This document shows positions 22,998-34,070 of a DNA stretch of 64,000 nt, one piece after another. Where the stretch lies: positions 483,883,392 through 483,947,391 of the forward strand of contig CM042694.1 of assembly GCA_023614405.1 (NCBI GenBank), in the 5' to 3' direction. The notes beneath the pieces were generated by a model. That model saw only the letters and a list, made by a program, of their open reading frames with translations, was not told the DNA's origin and searched no databases. The DNA is from Avena insularis. Taxonomy: Eukaryota; Streptophyta; Magnoliopsida; Poales; Poaceae. The position numbers and the translations under genes were made by a program. Every line of letters starts with the position of its first letter. Positions within the stretch are counted from its first letter, which is position 1.

Positions 22998-25900
22998 CTA
23001 TGATGCAGGAGGAGATGAAGGATCTACTGGCCCGCTGGTCACTCCGCCTTGATATCGTTCCGAGATGTCCGGATCCGAGGTAGTCCGTTCATCGTCGGAA
23101 ACTTCTTCGGCATCTTCTGGAGGAGGTGGCGGAGTATCCACGCGGGTGAAGAAGGGGATCTCGTAGTTGGTCACATCAGCTACGTGGCACCCATATCCGG
23201 CGTAGGAGTGCATGATGGCTTGAAGGTTCTACTCCTAGCCGTCTTTGTCTACCTTGCAGTACCCTTTAGTCACTTGCCATATTTCCATGTTTCCATGGTG
23301 GCTCATGACCATGGAGAGGGCATTCTGCGCGGTAGTCCGCGCGTAGGACATGTTCCAGTCTCGAACGAGCTGCGGCATCTCCTTGGGCTTCTCCCGCACC
23401 TGGAAGTCCGACATGCTTGGCATGTCCGGAATCCTGAGAGACTCGCCAATATCCTCAAGGGAGGCGGTAGTCATGAAGAAGATCACCGACTTGGGTAAGC
23501 CAGTGAGTGCGGGGCTTGGACAAGGAGGAGTCCGTCAAGTTCAGAGGACCTATACACAAAAAGAAGATAAGGAAAAACCAACATTGATAAAAGTCGAGGA
23601 AATGATAAGTCAGATAGATGGAACTTACCAAGAATGACGTCGTCAATCTTGGATTTCTCCTCTCAGAGGCTCTGGAGTTCAGCCCGGAGTGCTTGGGAGA
23701 TATCCTTCTCTCTGTCAACCTCATTCTTGAGGTCCGAGATAACTTTATCTTGAGCGGCAATCTTGCGATCGCGCTCTTCAGTGGCCATGGAGGAGGATTC
23801 CAGGACTTGAGCGATGCTCGTTTCATGATCCACCTTGAGCTTTTCCAGCTCTTGGCGAAGTCCTTTGTTCTCCACCACCAAGGTCTTGAGGTTCTCGGCC
23901 TCTTCAATCATAGCGATGGATTGTTTCACCAACGCTGTAAGTCAAAAAAGAACAACAGTTCAGAAAAATTTGACATAGAAAAAGCAAAAGACAAGGTTTG
24001 AATCTCGAAATGTTTACCTTCAACTTCATCCTTGGCTACCTTGAGCTCAGCATTTTTAAGCCGGAGAGCTTTGATCTCTCTCCGCTTATTACAGACATTG
24101 GACAATAATTCCTGGTTATAGGAACATACTTTCTGTAAGTCAGAATACCCAAAGTCAGAAAGCTACTTAAGACTCGGGCTAATATTTTTACTAAATATCA
24201 GCACGAGCCTTGGGGGCTACACTAGTTCATTCTTTGGCATCCTAACGAAAGCATAAACTCGGATTCTATATCCTACTTCATGCTTGGGGGCTAGAGGATA
24301 TGATATAACATAATGTAAAAACAAGAGTTGGAATTCCGACTTACATATTGCTCGCGGGTGAGTTTGTCTAAACCCGCGTTCACTTCAGCTGCCACCTTCT
24401 CGGCGAGAGTAAGAGGGATCACTGGAGCTATTGGAAGCTCGCCAGTCCTGATCCTCTCGTCGCGAAGGCGGACTTGAGTAAGAAGGTCGGAGAACTTGAC
24501 GTCCTCTGCTTCTTGCGCCTCCTCTTCGGGGGATAAATGGCTTTTGTCCAGGACTTGCCTGGCCAGCTGCTGGATCTCCTCTGTAGATTTCCGGGTCAGG
24601 CCAAATTTGGCAAGACCCAGATTGTTGAGGAGGTTGTCGGCAAAGATTTCAGCCGAGGGATCATTACCCGAAGAGGGTTCACCCTTATCTTGAGCTGACG
24701 CACTGGTGGTGACGTCAGTATGCGAACCAAGGATCGTTGGCTCCGCTTGAGGAGCCGGATCTTCTACAATCATCGGAGAAGGGATGATCGCTGGAGTTGC
24801 AGAAGGTTGAGGGACCGGAGTCGGAGGAGCCACGGCAGGGGAAGCTATTGTAAGCTTCGTCTGGCGCAAGGGCTTCGAAGAAGTCCCCTTCCCCTTGCCC
24901 TTGATGATTGATTTTGCTCTGAGAGAGTAGCAAAGTCGGAAACATTACATCTTGGAAAGAAACTTGAGTAAACAACAAAGGCGGAAAAGTTGTGACAAAA
25001 GGTTACCTTTTCACGACTAGCACCTCCTTTGTGCCAACTGCTACTGTTGGAGCTTTGCGCTTCTTGAGCGCAAGATCCGGCAGTGGAACCACTTCCACCT
25101 CTTGAGAGAACTCCAGAGGGTATCCTTCGAGTGGAGCAAGTTCCGACTCGGGGATGTCAGCAAGCTGAAAACAAGAAAACGTATCAGCATTGCAATGTAA
25201 CTCGAAGATAGAAACACATAAAAGATGTGATGATAAAAGCTTACCAGAACCATGGGGTTTTCCGCCGTGTGCATATCCAGAGAAACCTCCGGAATCCTCC
25301 TCTCGATCCGCTCCTTGATCATCCACTTGATCTGGGTTATGTAGCCCTGAGTGGTGTACGCTTTGGGGCTGATGCGGAGGGAGTTGGTCAGGGAAGACGT
25401 GACAGAATGCATCAGTCTATCCCCGTGGTACTGAAGTGGCTAGATCCGGCGTGAAACCCAGCACTAGACCAAGTCGGATCCCTTCAGACCATTGTGCTTG
25501 ATCAGATATTCGATCCACCTCTTAGCGAGGATCAGATCATCTGTGAGAGCCGGAGCAGCCTCGTCCCAGGAAGGTTGGGCCATGGTGGCTCCATCGACAA
25601 AAGCCGGCAAAGCAGTAGCTTTGCCGGGAGCCGGAATATCCCGATGGTAGAAAAAAGTGGCTGGCCATTGCTTGACCGAGTCACTGGCAGAAATTTTGGG
25701 ATATGCCCGGTCTCGTCTAAGAGAAAAACTAATGGTGCCGGTGATGTAAGGAACACCGGAAGTGATGGAATTCCTCCGGACATGAAAGTAAAACCGGAAG
25801 AGAAGCAAACTCGGCCTAATGCCGAGAAAGCCCTCGCAAAGCGCAGCATATGCGCTCATCTCTAGAATGGAGTTGGGAGGAAGATTGTGGAGTTGAACTC

Positions 25901-26177
25901 CATAGTGGTCAATCACCTCGGAGAAGAACTCCAAGGGAGGAAAGGACAAACCTCGGTCCAGATGGGTGCTGAAGTGGACGCGCTCGCCCTCGTGACGGTT
26001 GGGGATGGTCTCGCCGGAGCCGCTCCGCCGGCAAGTAGGAGCCCCTCCTTCTCCACGTTCTTGAGGCCTGCTTCGTCGAGAGCGCAGGGGGTCCAGATTC
26101 CCCTGTGGCTTTCTTTCTCTGCTGCTGCTTCCGCCTTCGTCGCCGCCGTTGCCGCCGCCAAACTGGAGGAAGAACAT
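22998..26177 (-). pseudogene. Element D antisense gene: putative-gypsy-type-transposon (PF04195-like) and coiled-coil protein with five introns
   Basis: Starts at ATG 26177. Exon 1 (26177-25245) has a Gly/Arg/Ser-rich head, then a domain with FFSEVIDHYGVQLHNLPPNS, ILEMSAYAALCEGFLGIRPS and LFRFYFHVRR, the pattern of the putative-gypsy-type-transposon family. Predicted GT-AG introns: 25244-25165, 25006-24919, 24344-24133, 24017-23935, 23628-23550. All follow good donors (GTAAG, GTAAC, GTAAA) and pyrimidine-rich acceptors, and they join frame. Exon 2 holds a basic patch (ALKKRKAP), exon 3 is Pro/Ala- then acid-rich, and exons 4-5 are heptad-like coiled coil (NLKTLVVENKGLRQELEKLK). Exon 6 ends with an acidic tail at 22998. 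Stops in exons 1 and 5 and frameshifts in exon 6 disable this copy. Antisense ORFs are known in the Tat lineage; function is unknown. Confidence 0.75.
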
Positions 26178-26753
26178 GAAGCCATTTTCTCCGGTGGAAG
26201 GGTGACCTTAAAGGGGCAGCGCTAGGGGCTTTGTGGAGGGAGAACGAGGAGGCTCTGTGCGCGCAGGAGGATTGGGAGGAAAGGAACGGCAAAGGACTGG
26301 TGGAAAGGAGAAGAAGAAATTCGAACCCCTTATATCCACCTACCTGCGCTAAGATTCGTGCAAACGCTACAGTGTAACCGCCATGCGTCGTGGAAAGAAC
26401 TGGGAAGGGCCCGCACGATCATTGCGTCGCCTCGATCTCCATGCACGCATTGAAACGGCGCCTCGGTTCCGCGGACCGCGGACCCACCAAACGGTCGTGC
26501 TGACGAAACGTCTATCAGATGACGTGACTTGACCATGCTTGTGTCATATGGCGTTAGAGACCAAATTCCGGTTTAGTTTAAAAGCGAGCTGGAAAATCCG
26601 AGTAACCAATTGCAAGGTCCGACTTATTTTTAAGACCCGGATCGTATCTTTTTGTTGTGAAGTTTCAGGAACCCTTCAAGATTCTGCAAGCCGAAGATCA
26701 AGCTAGACGATGATAAAATCCGACTTTGGATCTTGGAGGCCTCCGGGGGCTGC
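26178..26753 (-). promoter_or_regulatory. Upstream region of the antisense gene and polypurine tract of D
   Basis: This 0.58-kb stretch between the antisense ATG and the 3' LTR has no credible ORF. It must hold the antisense gene's promoter, but I see no convincing TATA box. The plus-strand polypurine tract for D lies at 26733-26753, GGAGGCCTCCGGGGGCTGC, directly before the LTR. Confidence 0.5.
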
Positions 26754-27276
26754 TGTTGGGGATATACTTTCCGGGTATCCTCACAGTTCCTCACTGACCA
26801 GGGTGGCCCACTTTGGGTTAGAGCATTGCTTCACGGGCGGCCCAGTCAGGGAGAGAAGACGGAGTCCAATCCGGCTACGGGAAGGCCCAGAAGACTTACC
26901 GACTTAGGCCCATAATGTTACTTGTAGTTCAAGATGTACTCTGTAACAGACTCTTAGTCGTAGCCGGATTGATCTCTCCTGTAAACCCTAGGCCGGATAT
27001 CTATATAAGCCGTCCTAGGGAGAGCCTTTAGGGCACCAGATAACACCCAATACTTTAGACCCTCAACTCGCATAGGCGAAACCCTTGTAACCCATATTCC
27101 GGCTCTGCCGTATTACTGGATTGCTAGCAGGAGTAGGATCCGTCCAAAGCCAGCGGATTCGAACCTGGGTAAACTTGTGTGCTCACTGTCCCGGAATACC
27201 GTACGTCTCACCCCCCCCTCTCTTCCGCACGCCTCGAGGACCCCCTCATGGCGTACTTGTCATCAATCCGACGACA
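26754..27276 (+). repeat. Element D 3' LTR
   Basis: 523 bp with the same termini as the copy at 14599. TATATAA lies at 27002-27008. One block (CTGCCGTATTACTGG near 27105) replaces a shorter different sequence in the 5' LTR. Otherwise differences are scattered single bases. Confidence 0.88.
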
Positions 27277-27281
27277 CCTAT

Positions 27282-28101
27282 GGTTCGCGAATAATGCAGA
27301 CATGATTGAGATTCCTCTCAGATCAATAATCAGAAGCGGGACCTGGAGATCCATACTGACTCCTGCACATTCAACGACGACTTCTATGATCGTGAGAACA
27401 TTTAACGCTAGTAACTTAATCCCTTTGTCTCATGATATAATACATGTCCGAGATTCGATCATCGGTATCCAAATACCTAGTTTGATCTCGTTACCGACAT
27501 GCACTCTTTTCTTGTTCTCGTGATATAACATTCTAGTGATCACATCACTTGCTTGCAAGCTATCCTAATGTGATATCACCGAGAGGGCCCAGAGTATATC
27601 TATCCGTCATCTGGATTGACAAATTCCACTCTTGATCCATGAGCCTCAACATAACACCTTCGTAGTACTGAACCCATCTTTATAGTCACCCTGTTACGGT
27701 GTGACGTTTGATGTTATCAAGATACTCTTCCGATGTTAGCAATTAACATGTTCTCATGGTCTAAGGACTAAGATTACTTCGTATGATGTTATAGCAATAT
27801 AAACATAATGACTTTGATCGCAATGCTATACTTCGGATGAATGTTCATCACATCACTTCACAAATGTTGTGACCTCGTATTAACAACATCCAATGTTCAT
27901 GATCAGGAAACTTTGATCATCTTGTTAATCAACGAACTAGTCTATAAAAGAGGCATAACTAGGAACCGTTTTTGTTTAGTAAACACACATGTATTAACGT
28001 TTCCTATCAATACAATTATAGCATGCAAAATAAACATCTATCATATACAAGGAATACATAATAACAACTTTATTATTGCCTCTCAGGGCATATTTCCTTC
28101 A
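27282..28101 (-). repeat. Copia A left LTR, inner segment
   Basis: Resumes after the D target duplication CCTAT (27277-27281) and runs to CATATTTCCTTCA at 28101. The same sequence reappears as 58568-59319 in the right LTR, so this segment shows the original form of the F insertion site at 27352-27356. A purine-rich tract (complement of GTCTCCCACTTGCAC) starts at 28102. Confidence 0.85.
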
Positions 28102-28811
28102 GTCTCCCACTTGCACTAGAGACAATAATATAGTTTACATAGTGATAAATCTAACACCCATGGAGTTCTGGTGTTGATCATGTTTTTCCCTAGGGAGAAC
28201 TTTAGTCAACGGATCTGCTACAATTTAGGTCTGTGTGTACTTTACAAATCTTTATATCTCCATCCTTGACATGCTCGCGGATGGAGTGAAACCGGCGCTT
28301 AATATGTTTGGAATTCTTGTGAGACCTTGGTTCCTTAGCGTTGGCTATGGCTCCATTTTTGTCACAATAGATCACTAGTGGGTCCAATGCACTAGGAACC
28401 ACACCTAGTTCCGTTATGAACTCCTTCATCCAAACCGCTTCCTGCGCCGCTTCTGAAGCAATAACATATTCCGCCTCCGTCGTTGATCCAGCCACCACAG
28501 GTTGTTTGGAACTCCTCCAACTAACTACTGCTCTGTTCAAGAGAAATACATATCCGGATTGAGACTTAGAGTCATCCGGATCGGTGTCAAAACTAGCATC
28601 GACATAACACTTAGCGACTAGCTCTTCTTCACCTCCGTATACAAGAAACATATCCTTAGTTCTTCTTAAGTACTTAAGGATATTCTTGACCGCTATCCAG
28701 TGTTCCGAACCTGGATCAGATTGGTACCTACTAGTCAAACTAATAGCATGTGCCACATTCGGTCTTGTACATAGCATGGCGTACATTATAGAGCCTATGG
28801 CTGAGGCATAG
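28102..28811 (-). pseudogene. Copia A RNase H (3' part of pol)
   Basis: Reads YASAIGSIMYAMLCTRPNVA, then SLTSRYQSDPGSEHW, CYVDASFDTDPDDSKSQSGY (catalytic Asp), KQPVVAGSTTEAEYVIASEA (Glu) and LVIYCDKNGAIANAKEPRSH (Asp). This is the Copia RNase H fold. The frame is interrupted on its 5' side by element E: the preceding residues MDKIP lie at 35700-35717, beyond E. Near 28212 a one-base shift moves the conserved VADPLTK end out of frame. The expected polypurine tract (complement of GTCTCCCACTTGCAC) follows at 28102-28116. Confidence 0.88.
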
Positions 28812-28816
28812 GGGAT

Positions 28817-30446
28817 TGATACATTGCAAATGTATCTATAATTTTTGATGTTCCATGCTTAGTTTTATCCACTTTCTTGTGTTTTGTTCCAACTTGGGAG
28901 TACTTTTATTATGATTTCTTGGACTAACCTATTAACAAGAGCCATAGTGCCAGCTGCCTGTTTTCTGTTGTTTTTGGTTCCAGAAAAGTCAGAAAATGAA
29001 TATTCTCGGAATTGGACGGGACAAAAGCCAAAGTGCCTATTTTTTCGGAAGGGATCAAGTGCCAGAATACGAGACGGAGAGGGGCCATGGGCCGTCCACA
29101 CCACCTGGCCGTGCGGCCAGGCCTGGCCCGCGCTAGGGGGTGGTCTAGCCGACCCCAACACCCCCTCGGCCTCTCCTTTCGCCTATAAGTTGCCCTCGGG
29201 ATGAAAACCCTAAGTACCCGATCAAAAATCCACGAAAGAGTATGTAGCCGCCCTCATCTCCATCCCTAGATCGGGGGGGGGGATCTGAAGCTCTTCCCGG
29301 CACCCTGCCAGAGAGGGGAATTCACCCTGGAGGCCTTCTTCATCACCATGCAAGCCTCCGGTGTGATGCGTGAATAGTTCATCCTTAGACTACAGATCCA
29401 TGTAGTAGCTAGATGGCTGGTTTCTCCTCCTTTGTGCTTTCATGTTTAGATCTTGTGAGCTCCGTTCATGATCAAGATCATCTATTTTTAATCCATACAT
29501 GTTGTGTTTGCGTGGATCTGATGGATATTGAGATGTTATTTCAGATTGATTATTGATTCTATCATGTCTTTGTTATTTGAGGTCTTGCATGCTTTCCGTT
29601 GTTAGTAGCTATCTTGGCCAAGTAGATGCTAGCAACTCCAAGAGTTAGTATTTATGCTCGATAGTGGGTTCATGCCTCCGTAACTGGGAAGTGATAGAAA
29701 TCTCTAAGGTACTAGATGTGTTGTTGCTACTAGGGAGAAAACAATGATCTTTTGTTCATAGAACAATTGTATTGTTTACTTTACACGTAGTTCGTAAAGC
29801 AATAATCTGTCGCTTGCTCCTTAATACTGGAGGGGGTTCGGATGATAACCTGAAGGTGGATTATTAGTCATAGATGCAGTTGAATGGCGGTCTATGTATT
29901 ATGTTGTAATGCCCAATCAAGTCTCAAAGGAGTCAAGATGATTAGTATATGCATGTATTGCTTTCTCAGTGTTTGTCAATTGCCCCGCTGTAATTTGTTC
30001 ACCCAGCATGTTATCTATCTAAGGAGAGCCACCTCTAGTGAACTATGGATCCCGGTCCTTTTCTTTACATACAATCTACAATCTTTTACTGCTTTGTGTT
30101 TACTTTCTACAAACTTTTAGTTCTTTCCATTCGATACATTTAATACTTTGTTTTCCGCAAAAAAGGTGAGGTTGACAACCTCATCGCAAGTTGGGGACAA
30201 AGTTCTGTCATTGTGTTGTGCAGGTCTCCACGTTGCTACTAGCACCGATAGTGCGCCCTGCCAAAGCTCAGCTAGTAACACCTTTGAGGTGTTTCCTTGC
30301 TCCTACTGGTTCGATTAAACCTTGGTTTCATAACTGAGGGAAACTTACTGCTGTGCTCATCATACCTTCCTCTTGGGGTTCCCAACGAGCTCTACATCAA
30401 CACCATGCACCAAGCACTTTTCTGGGCACTGTGTATTGAGCCATCA
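28817..30446 (+). repeat. Element E 5' LTR
   Basis: TGATACATTG to GAGCCATCA. A CTATAAG TATA-like box lies at 29183-29189, just after a GC-rich U3 end. Short ORFs inside (for example 28884-29204) recur in every LTR copy with shifts and are not genes. Confidence 0.88.
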
Positions 30447-30677
30447 AGCGATTTTCTGGTGCCGTTGCTGGGGAGTCAAGGACATCTTCACAAGGGGAGT
30501 CCCTCATAACCAATCTCTCTACTTTGTTGTTTTTGTTTTGCTTAGTTTCCTTTTTGCTTTGTTTGCTTGTTTTGTTCTTCAAAAATCCAAAAAAAATAGT
30601 TTTACTTGTTTGCTTTCTTATTTGAAAACACAAAAAAATTAAGTCTCCCTTAGTTGTCACCTCTCCCTTAGCTCACT

Positions 30678-31301
30678 ATGTTGATCCCTACATTCACCCT
30701 GAAAGACCTTCCAATTGGTAGTGGTTCTATAATTGGGAAAGACAATATTGAAGAATTCTTTAATCATGTTAGCAAACATGAAGATACTGAGGATAGATCC
30801 CTTATAGAACTTGCTCCAAATTATGAGATTGCTGCAGCTTCTTTAATTCACATGTTAGAAGCTAGGTTTGTTAACCTCAACCCCTTAATGCAAGTAATGT
30901 TTCTTAAGCTTAAAGAAATTGAGGATCCTAAAAAGAGGGATTTTATTCTAGAAACTTTTTTTAAGGAGTTCTATGATGTTGCCAAGGAAGCTAGGAAAGT
31001 ATTTGAACGTTTCAATATGCTAGGCTCATGTGTAGATGTTGTTGGTACGCGAGAAAAGATGAACAAAACCGAACCGAATGGGGAGGAACCTAAGATTCCA
31101 ATACCCTTTAAACTAGTAGCAATACATGATGCCATAGAAAAGAATCTTGATTGGATTGTTCCTGCAAACCCTTTTGATGAGAATAGTGAACCCAAGAGCA
31201 TTGAGAGAGGATCCTCTAGAACTTATTTGGATGATATACCATGCCTTGTTGAAAATATTTCTGGTATTGATCTTATTGTTTCTTCATTTGAGAACACTTG
31301 A
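30678..31301 (+). CDS. Unknown 207-residue ORF of element E, intact
   Basis: Starts MLIPTFTLKDLPIGSGSIIG and ends LIVSSFENT. It is the only open frame in E and has no stop or frameshift. Codon use and amino-acid composition look like real protein: mixed, acidic and Lys-rich, probably mostly helical in the middle (LIHMLEARFVNLNPL, FLKLKEIEDPKKRDFILETF). I see no CCHC finger, no D-T/S-G protease motif and no RT motif. The C-terminal LDDIPCLVENISG is distinctive. The last residues SSFENT and the stop context are shared with the end of F's protease ORF, so the coding block appears to have been swapped between shared flanks. Related ORFs probably exist in Sabrina-type cereal elements. Function is unknown; a RNA-binding or packaging role would be a guess. 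Confidence 0.65.
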   Translation: MLIPTFTLKDLPIGSGSIIGKDNIEEFFNHVSKHEDTEDRSLIELAPNYEIAAASLIHMLEARFVNLNPLMQVMFLKLKEIEDPKKRDFILETFFKEFYDVAKEARKVFERFNMLGSCVDVVGTREKMNKTEPNGEEPKIPIPFKLVAIHDAIEKNLDWIVPANPFDENSEPKSIERGSSRTYLDDIPCLVENISGIDLIVSSFENT

Positions 31302-34070
31302 TTCTTTCTTTGGTTCTTATGCCTAACTTAAAGGCGTTAAAGAAAAGTACTTGTTGGGAGATAGCCCAAGAGTTTTAGTTGAGTCTTGGAAGTTATTACC
31401 TCTGTAATAACGTCTCCTTATCCTTTTTATTTGCTTTTTGTGCCAAGAGTAACCTCTAATGAGAGTGAAGTAATGATTGGGAAAGTTGCTGTCCCGAAAC
31501 AGATTTCTGTTCTTCACCGTAAAAATTCCTGAGAGAGCTCTGTACATCGGATTGAGCTGTAACTCTTTGTGATTATGCCCCAGGTTGTTATCTAACTTTA
31601 GTTAGTTCAACACTTTTTGATTTGAGCAACAGAAGGTCTTCGAAAAAATTCATCTTTACCTGCTGGTCTGTTTTGACAGATTTCTGCCATTTTCTGCATT
31701 TGCTTCTTGTTAGTTCCTTCTTGAGTTCCTTTGGGGAATTGAGCTTTTTGAAGGAAGTGATACAGTAGCTAGTGTTCTAATGGAAGTTTATTTGGTGTTA
31801 GAACTGAACCTTGAGACTTATTTATCTTAAGTGCACTAATGTTGCTAATGCGATTGTGTGAAGTTTTGTATGAAGGAAAAATTTCAGGTGTATGAAAGGA
31901 ATGAGTAATGAGATGAAGGATGGACTAAAGCTCAAGCTTGGGGATGCCATGCGTGTCACCCCAAGTAATATCCAAGAAGTACAAGCGTCAAAGCTTGGGG
32001 ATGCCCAAGGCATCCCCTTCTTCATCAATAAAAATTCCAGGTTTCTTCCAAACGCTTCATTTTTATTGTTTCGTGCACAGTTGTGTTTTCCCTGGAGCGT
32101 CTTCTTTTTCGTTTTGGTTTTGGTTTTTGTTTGCTTTGGTTTTCTTAGTTTTCTGAATAAGTTGGTTGGACCCCCTCTTTCACACTTTGGTTTGCAAATA
32201 GTTTGGTTTCGTTTGGAAAAGAGTAGGAAAGTTCATGCTTATGTGGTAAAAAGAGCTCGTTTTTTACTGTGGCTATGCTTTGTCATGCCGTGCTTGATAT
32301 TGTTTTGGCTTTATGCTTAGTATTCTTTGATGTAGCATGACTTGTTATAAACAATTGAGATTGCTTAATTTGTCTTGGATGAATCATGCGTTGTTTTAGC
32401 ATATTAAAGCATAGTATAGTGGTATTCTCCTTTGATGCTTTATTTGGGTTGACTTGGCACATGCTCACACCATGTTATGACTATCACAAGTCACCATAAG
32501 CCTTTATTATCCTTTAGTTTTCAACTTGTAGTATCACTTTATGCTTTGATCAATGATGTTTTGTCGCTCTGCATGATTATGGCCATTATTGCTCTCTTAG
32601 TTTGTCGCTCCCTTTTTGCTAGCCTCCACAACAAAGTATGAGTTCCACTCATGCATCCAACTCCCTAAACCAAGTTTTTCCAAAGAGTCCACCATACCTA
32701 CCTACTAGCTTATGCTATTCCAAGTATATTCATGCTTTTGTTTACCTTCCACTTGTTATGATAAAACTAGTGATTAAATCTCTCACGAACTTGATGGCAC
32801 ACTTTACTTTATTGCCTCTAATAAACTTGAACCATTGTGTCTTCTATGTTGTATATGCTTGCACTTATTTGTTGGGAATTAGCAGAACCATGCTTTCATG
32901 GGGAACGCTTTCAACATTACACTTGGTACTTGTACCTAGTTGATATCATGCTCTTTTGTATATGGATGTCGTCGGTGTGAAATGAAAGGGGAGCTTGTAA
33001 GTCCATGGAGTTATGTATATGTGTTAGATAAACGCATGGGCCGCTGGTCTAATCCATGCTGACATGGTGGAAACCTGCAGCGTAACCATAATGAGCTGTC
33101 TATGAAGCATTCTTCTTATAAAAAAAGAGAGTCTTATTGAGAAAAAGGAGAAAAGAAAAAAAAAGATACTATGAAAAGAGGAAAGAGAGAAAAAAGCACC
33201 ATATTCCCATGGTAAATAAGAAGAATGCTGAGATGCTCGTTGTCTGCTTGCCTTGTCATTTTGATATGGGGATTCTTCCGTATCATCGGGCAAGGGTACC
33301 CTGCATGGTTCTCTATGATACACATGTACTTACGATGACAAGAACTTACCGGTGACTAAACTTGAGTAGCATGAGGAGCGGCCCTCATATACAAGGGACA
33401 TGAGATTTCTGACTTATACTTCGTCAAGCATGTACACCATAGTTTGTTCACTTTAACCTTAATCACTTCAAGATGCTTATGATAGGGGCAATGAGAGCTG
33501 AAAGCTATAAGTATCATAATTTTTGGAAGCTCTTTATGTGACTTGAATCCCTACTTCCTTTTACAAAAGGCTTTTCTTCTACCATTATATTGAGTCTCCA
33601 CCTTCTATCTTTATGCACCTACTTTGAGATCATAGTGGCCATTCTTAGTTCTATGTGCATTGTCCCAAGACTAGTTGATTGATGCATAACTTGTTATTGC
33701 TTGTTTGAAACTATTGTATCTAGTCACTCTTATGAACTTTGAAGGTGTCCTATGCATTTATATTTGCTAATCTATTGAGGGACAAGCTGGATACTTCGAT
33801 GCTATGTTTTCTTTATGTGAAACAAACAAACGTCTTGCAAAGCATGTTATTCATGAATCTTTTGTTTGTGCCTTTTCATGTTGCATCTTAGTTTCTTTGC
33901 TTATTGCTAGAACTTTTGTCTTTCATGTTATGATTGAAGTACTATGATCCCAGCTTTGAATGTTTTGCGAATACTTTGATCAAGTATTTGATGGTGCATG
34001 TCACCTCAAAAATTCTTTATTTTTATCACTTACCTACTCGAGGAAGAGCAGGAGTTAAGCTTGGGGATGT
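31302..34070 (+). other. Element E 3' non-coding region with internal polypurine-tract copies
   Basis: About 2.8 kb without coding capacity, closely similar to 54154-56939 of F. The polypurine tract before the LTR is AAGCTTGGGGATGT (34057-34070). Two more copies of AAGCTTGGGGATGCC lie inside, at 31934-31948 and 31991-32005. The second forms a perfect 9-bp hairpin (31997-32017, loop CAA). Conservation without coding suggests a cis-acting RNA role. Confidence 0.7.

Larger units (their letters stand above)
14599..27276 (+). mobile_element. Element D: Tat-lineage Gypsy retrotransposon with an antisense gene
   Basis: LTRs of 516 and 523 bp begin TGTTGGGGATATA and end CCGACGACA. TSD is CCTAC (14594-14598) and CCTAT (27277-27281). 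On the plus strand come gag, protease, RT, RNase H, a second archaeal-type RNase H and integrase. That dual RNase H layout is the hallmark of the Tat/Ogre lineage. Between pol and the 3' LTR, 22998-26177 encodes a multi-exon gene on the opposite strand. By eye the LTRs differ by roughly a dozen substitutions plus two small indels, so the insertion is fairly young. Stops and a lost integrase residue make it defective. Confidence 0.92.
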
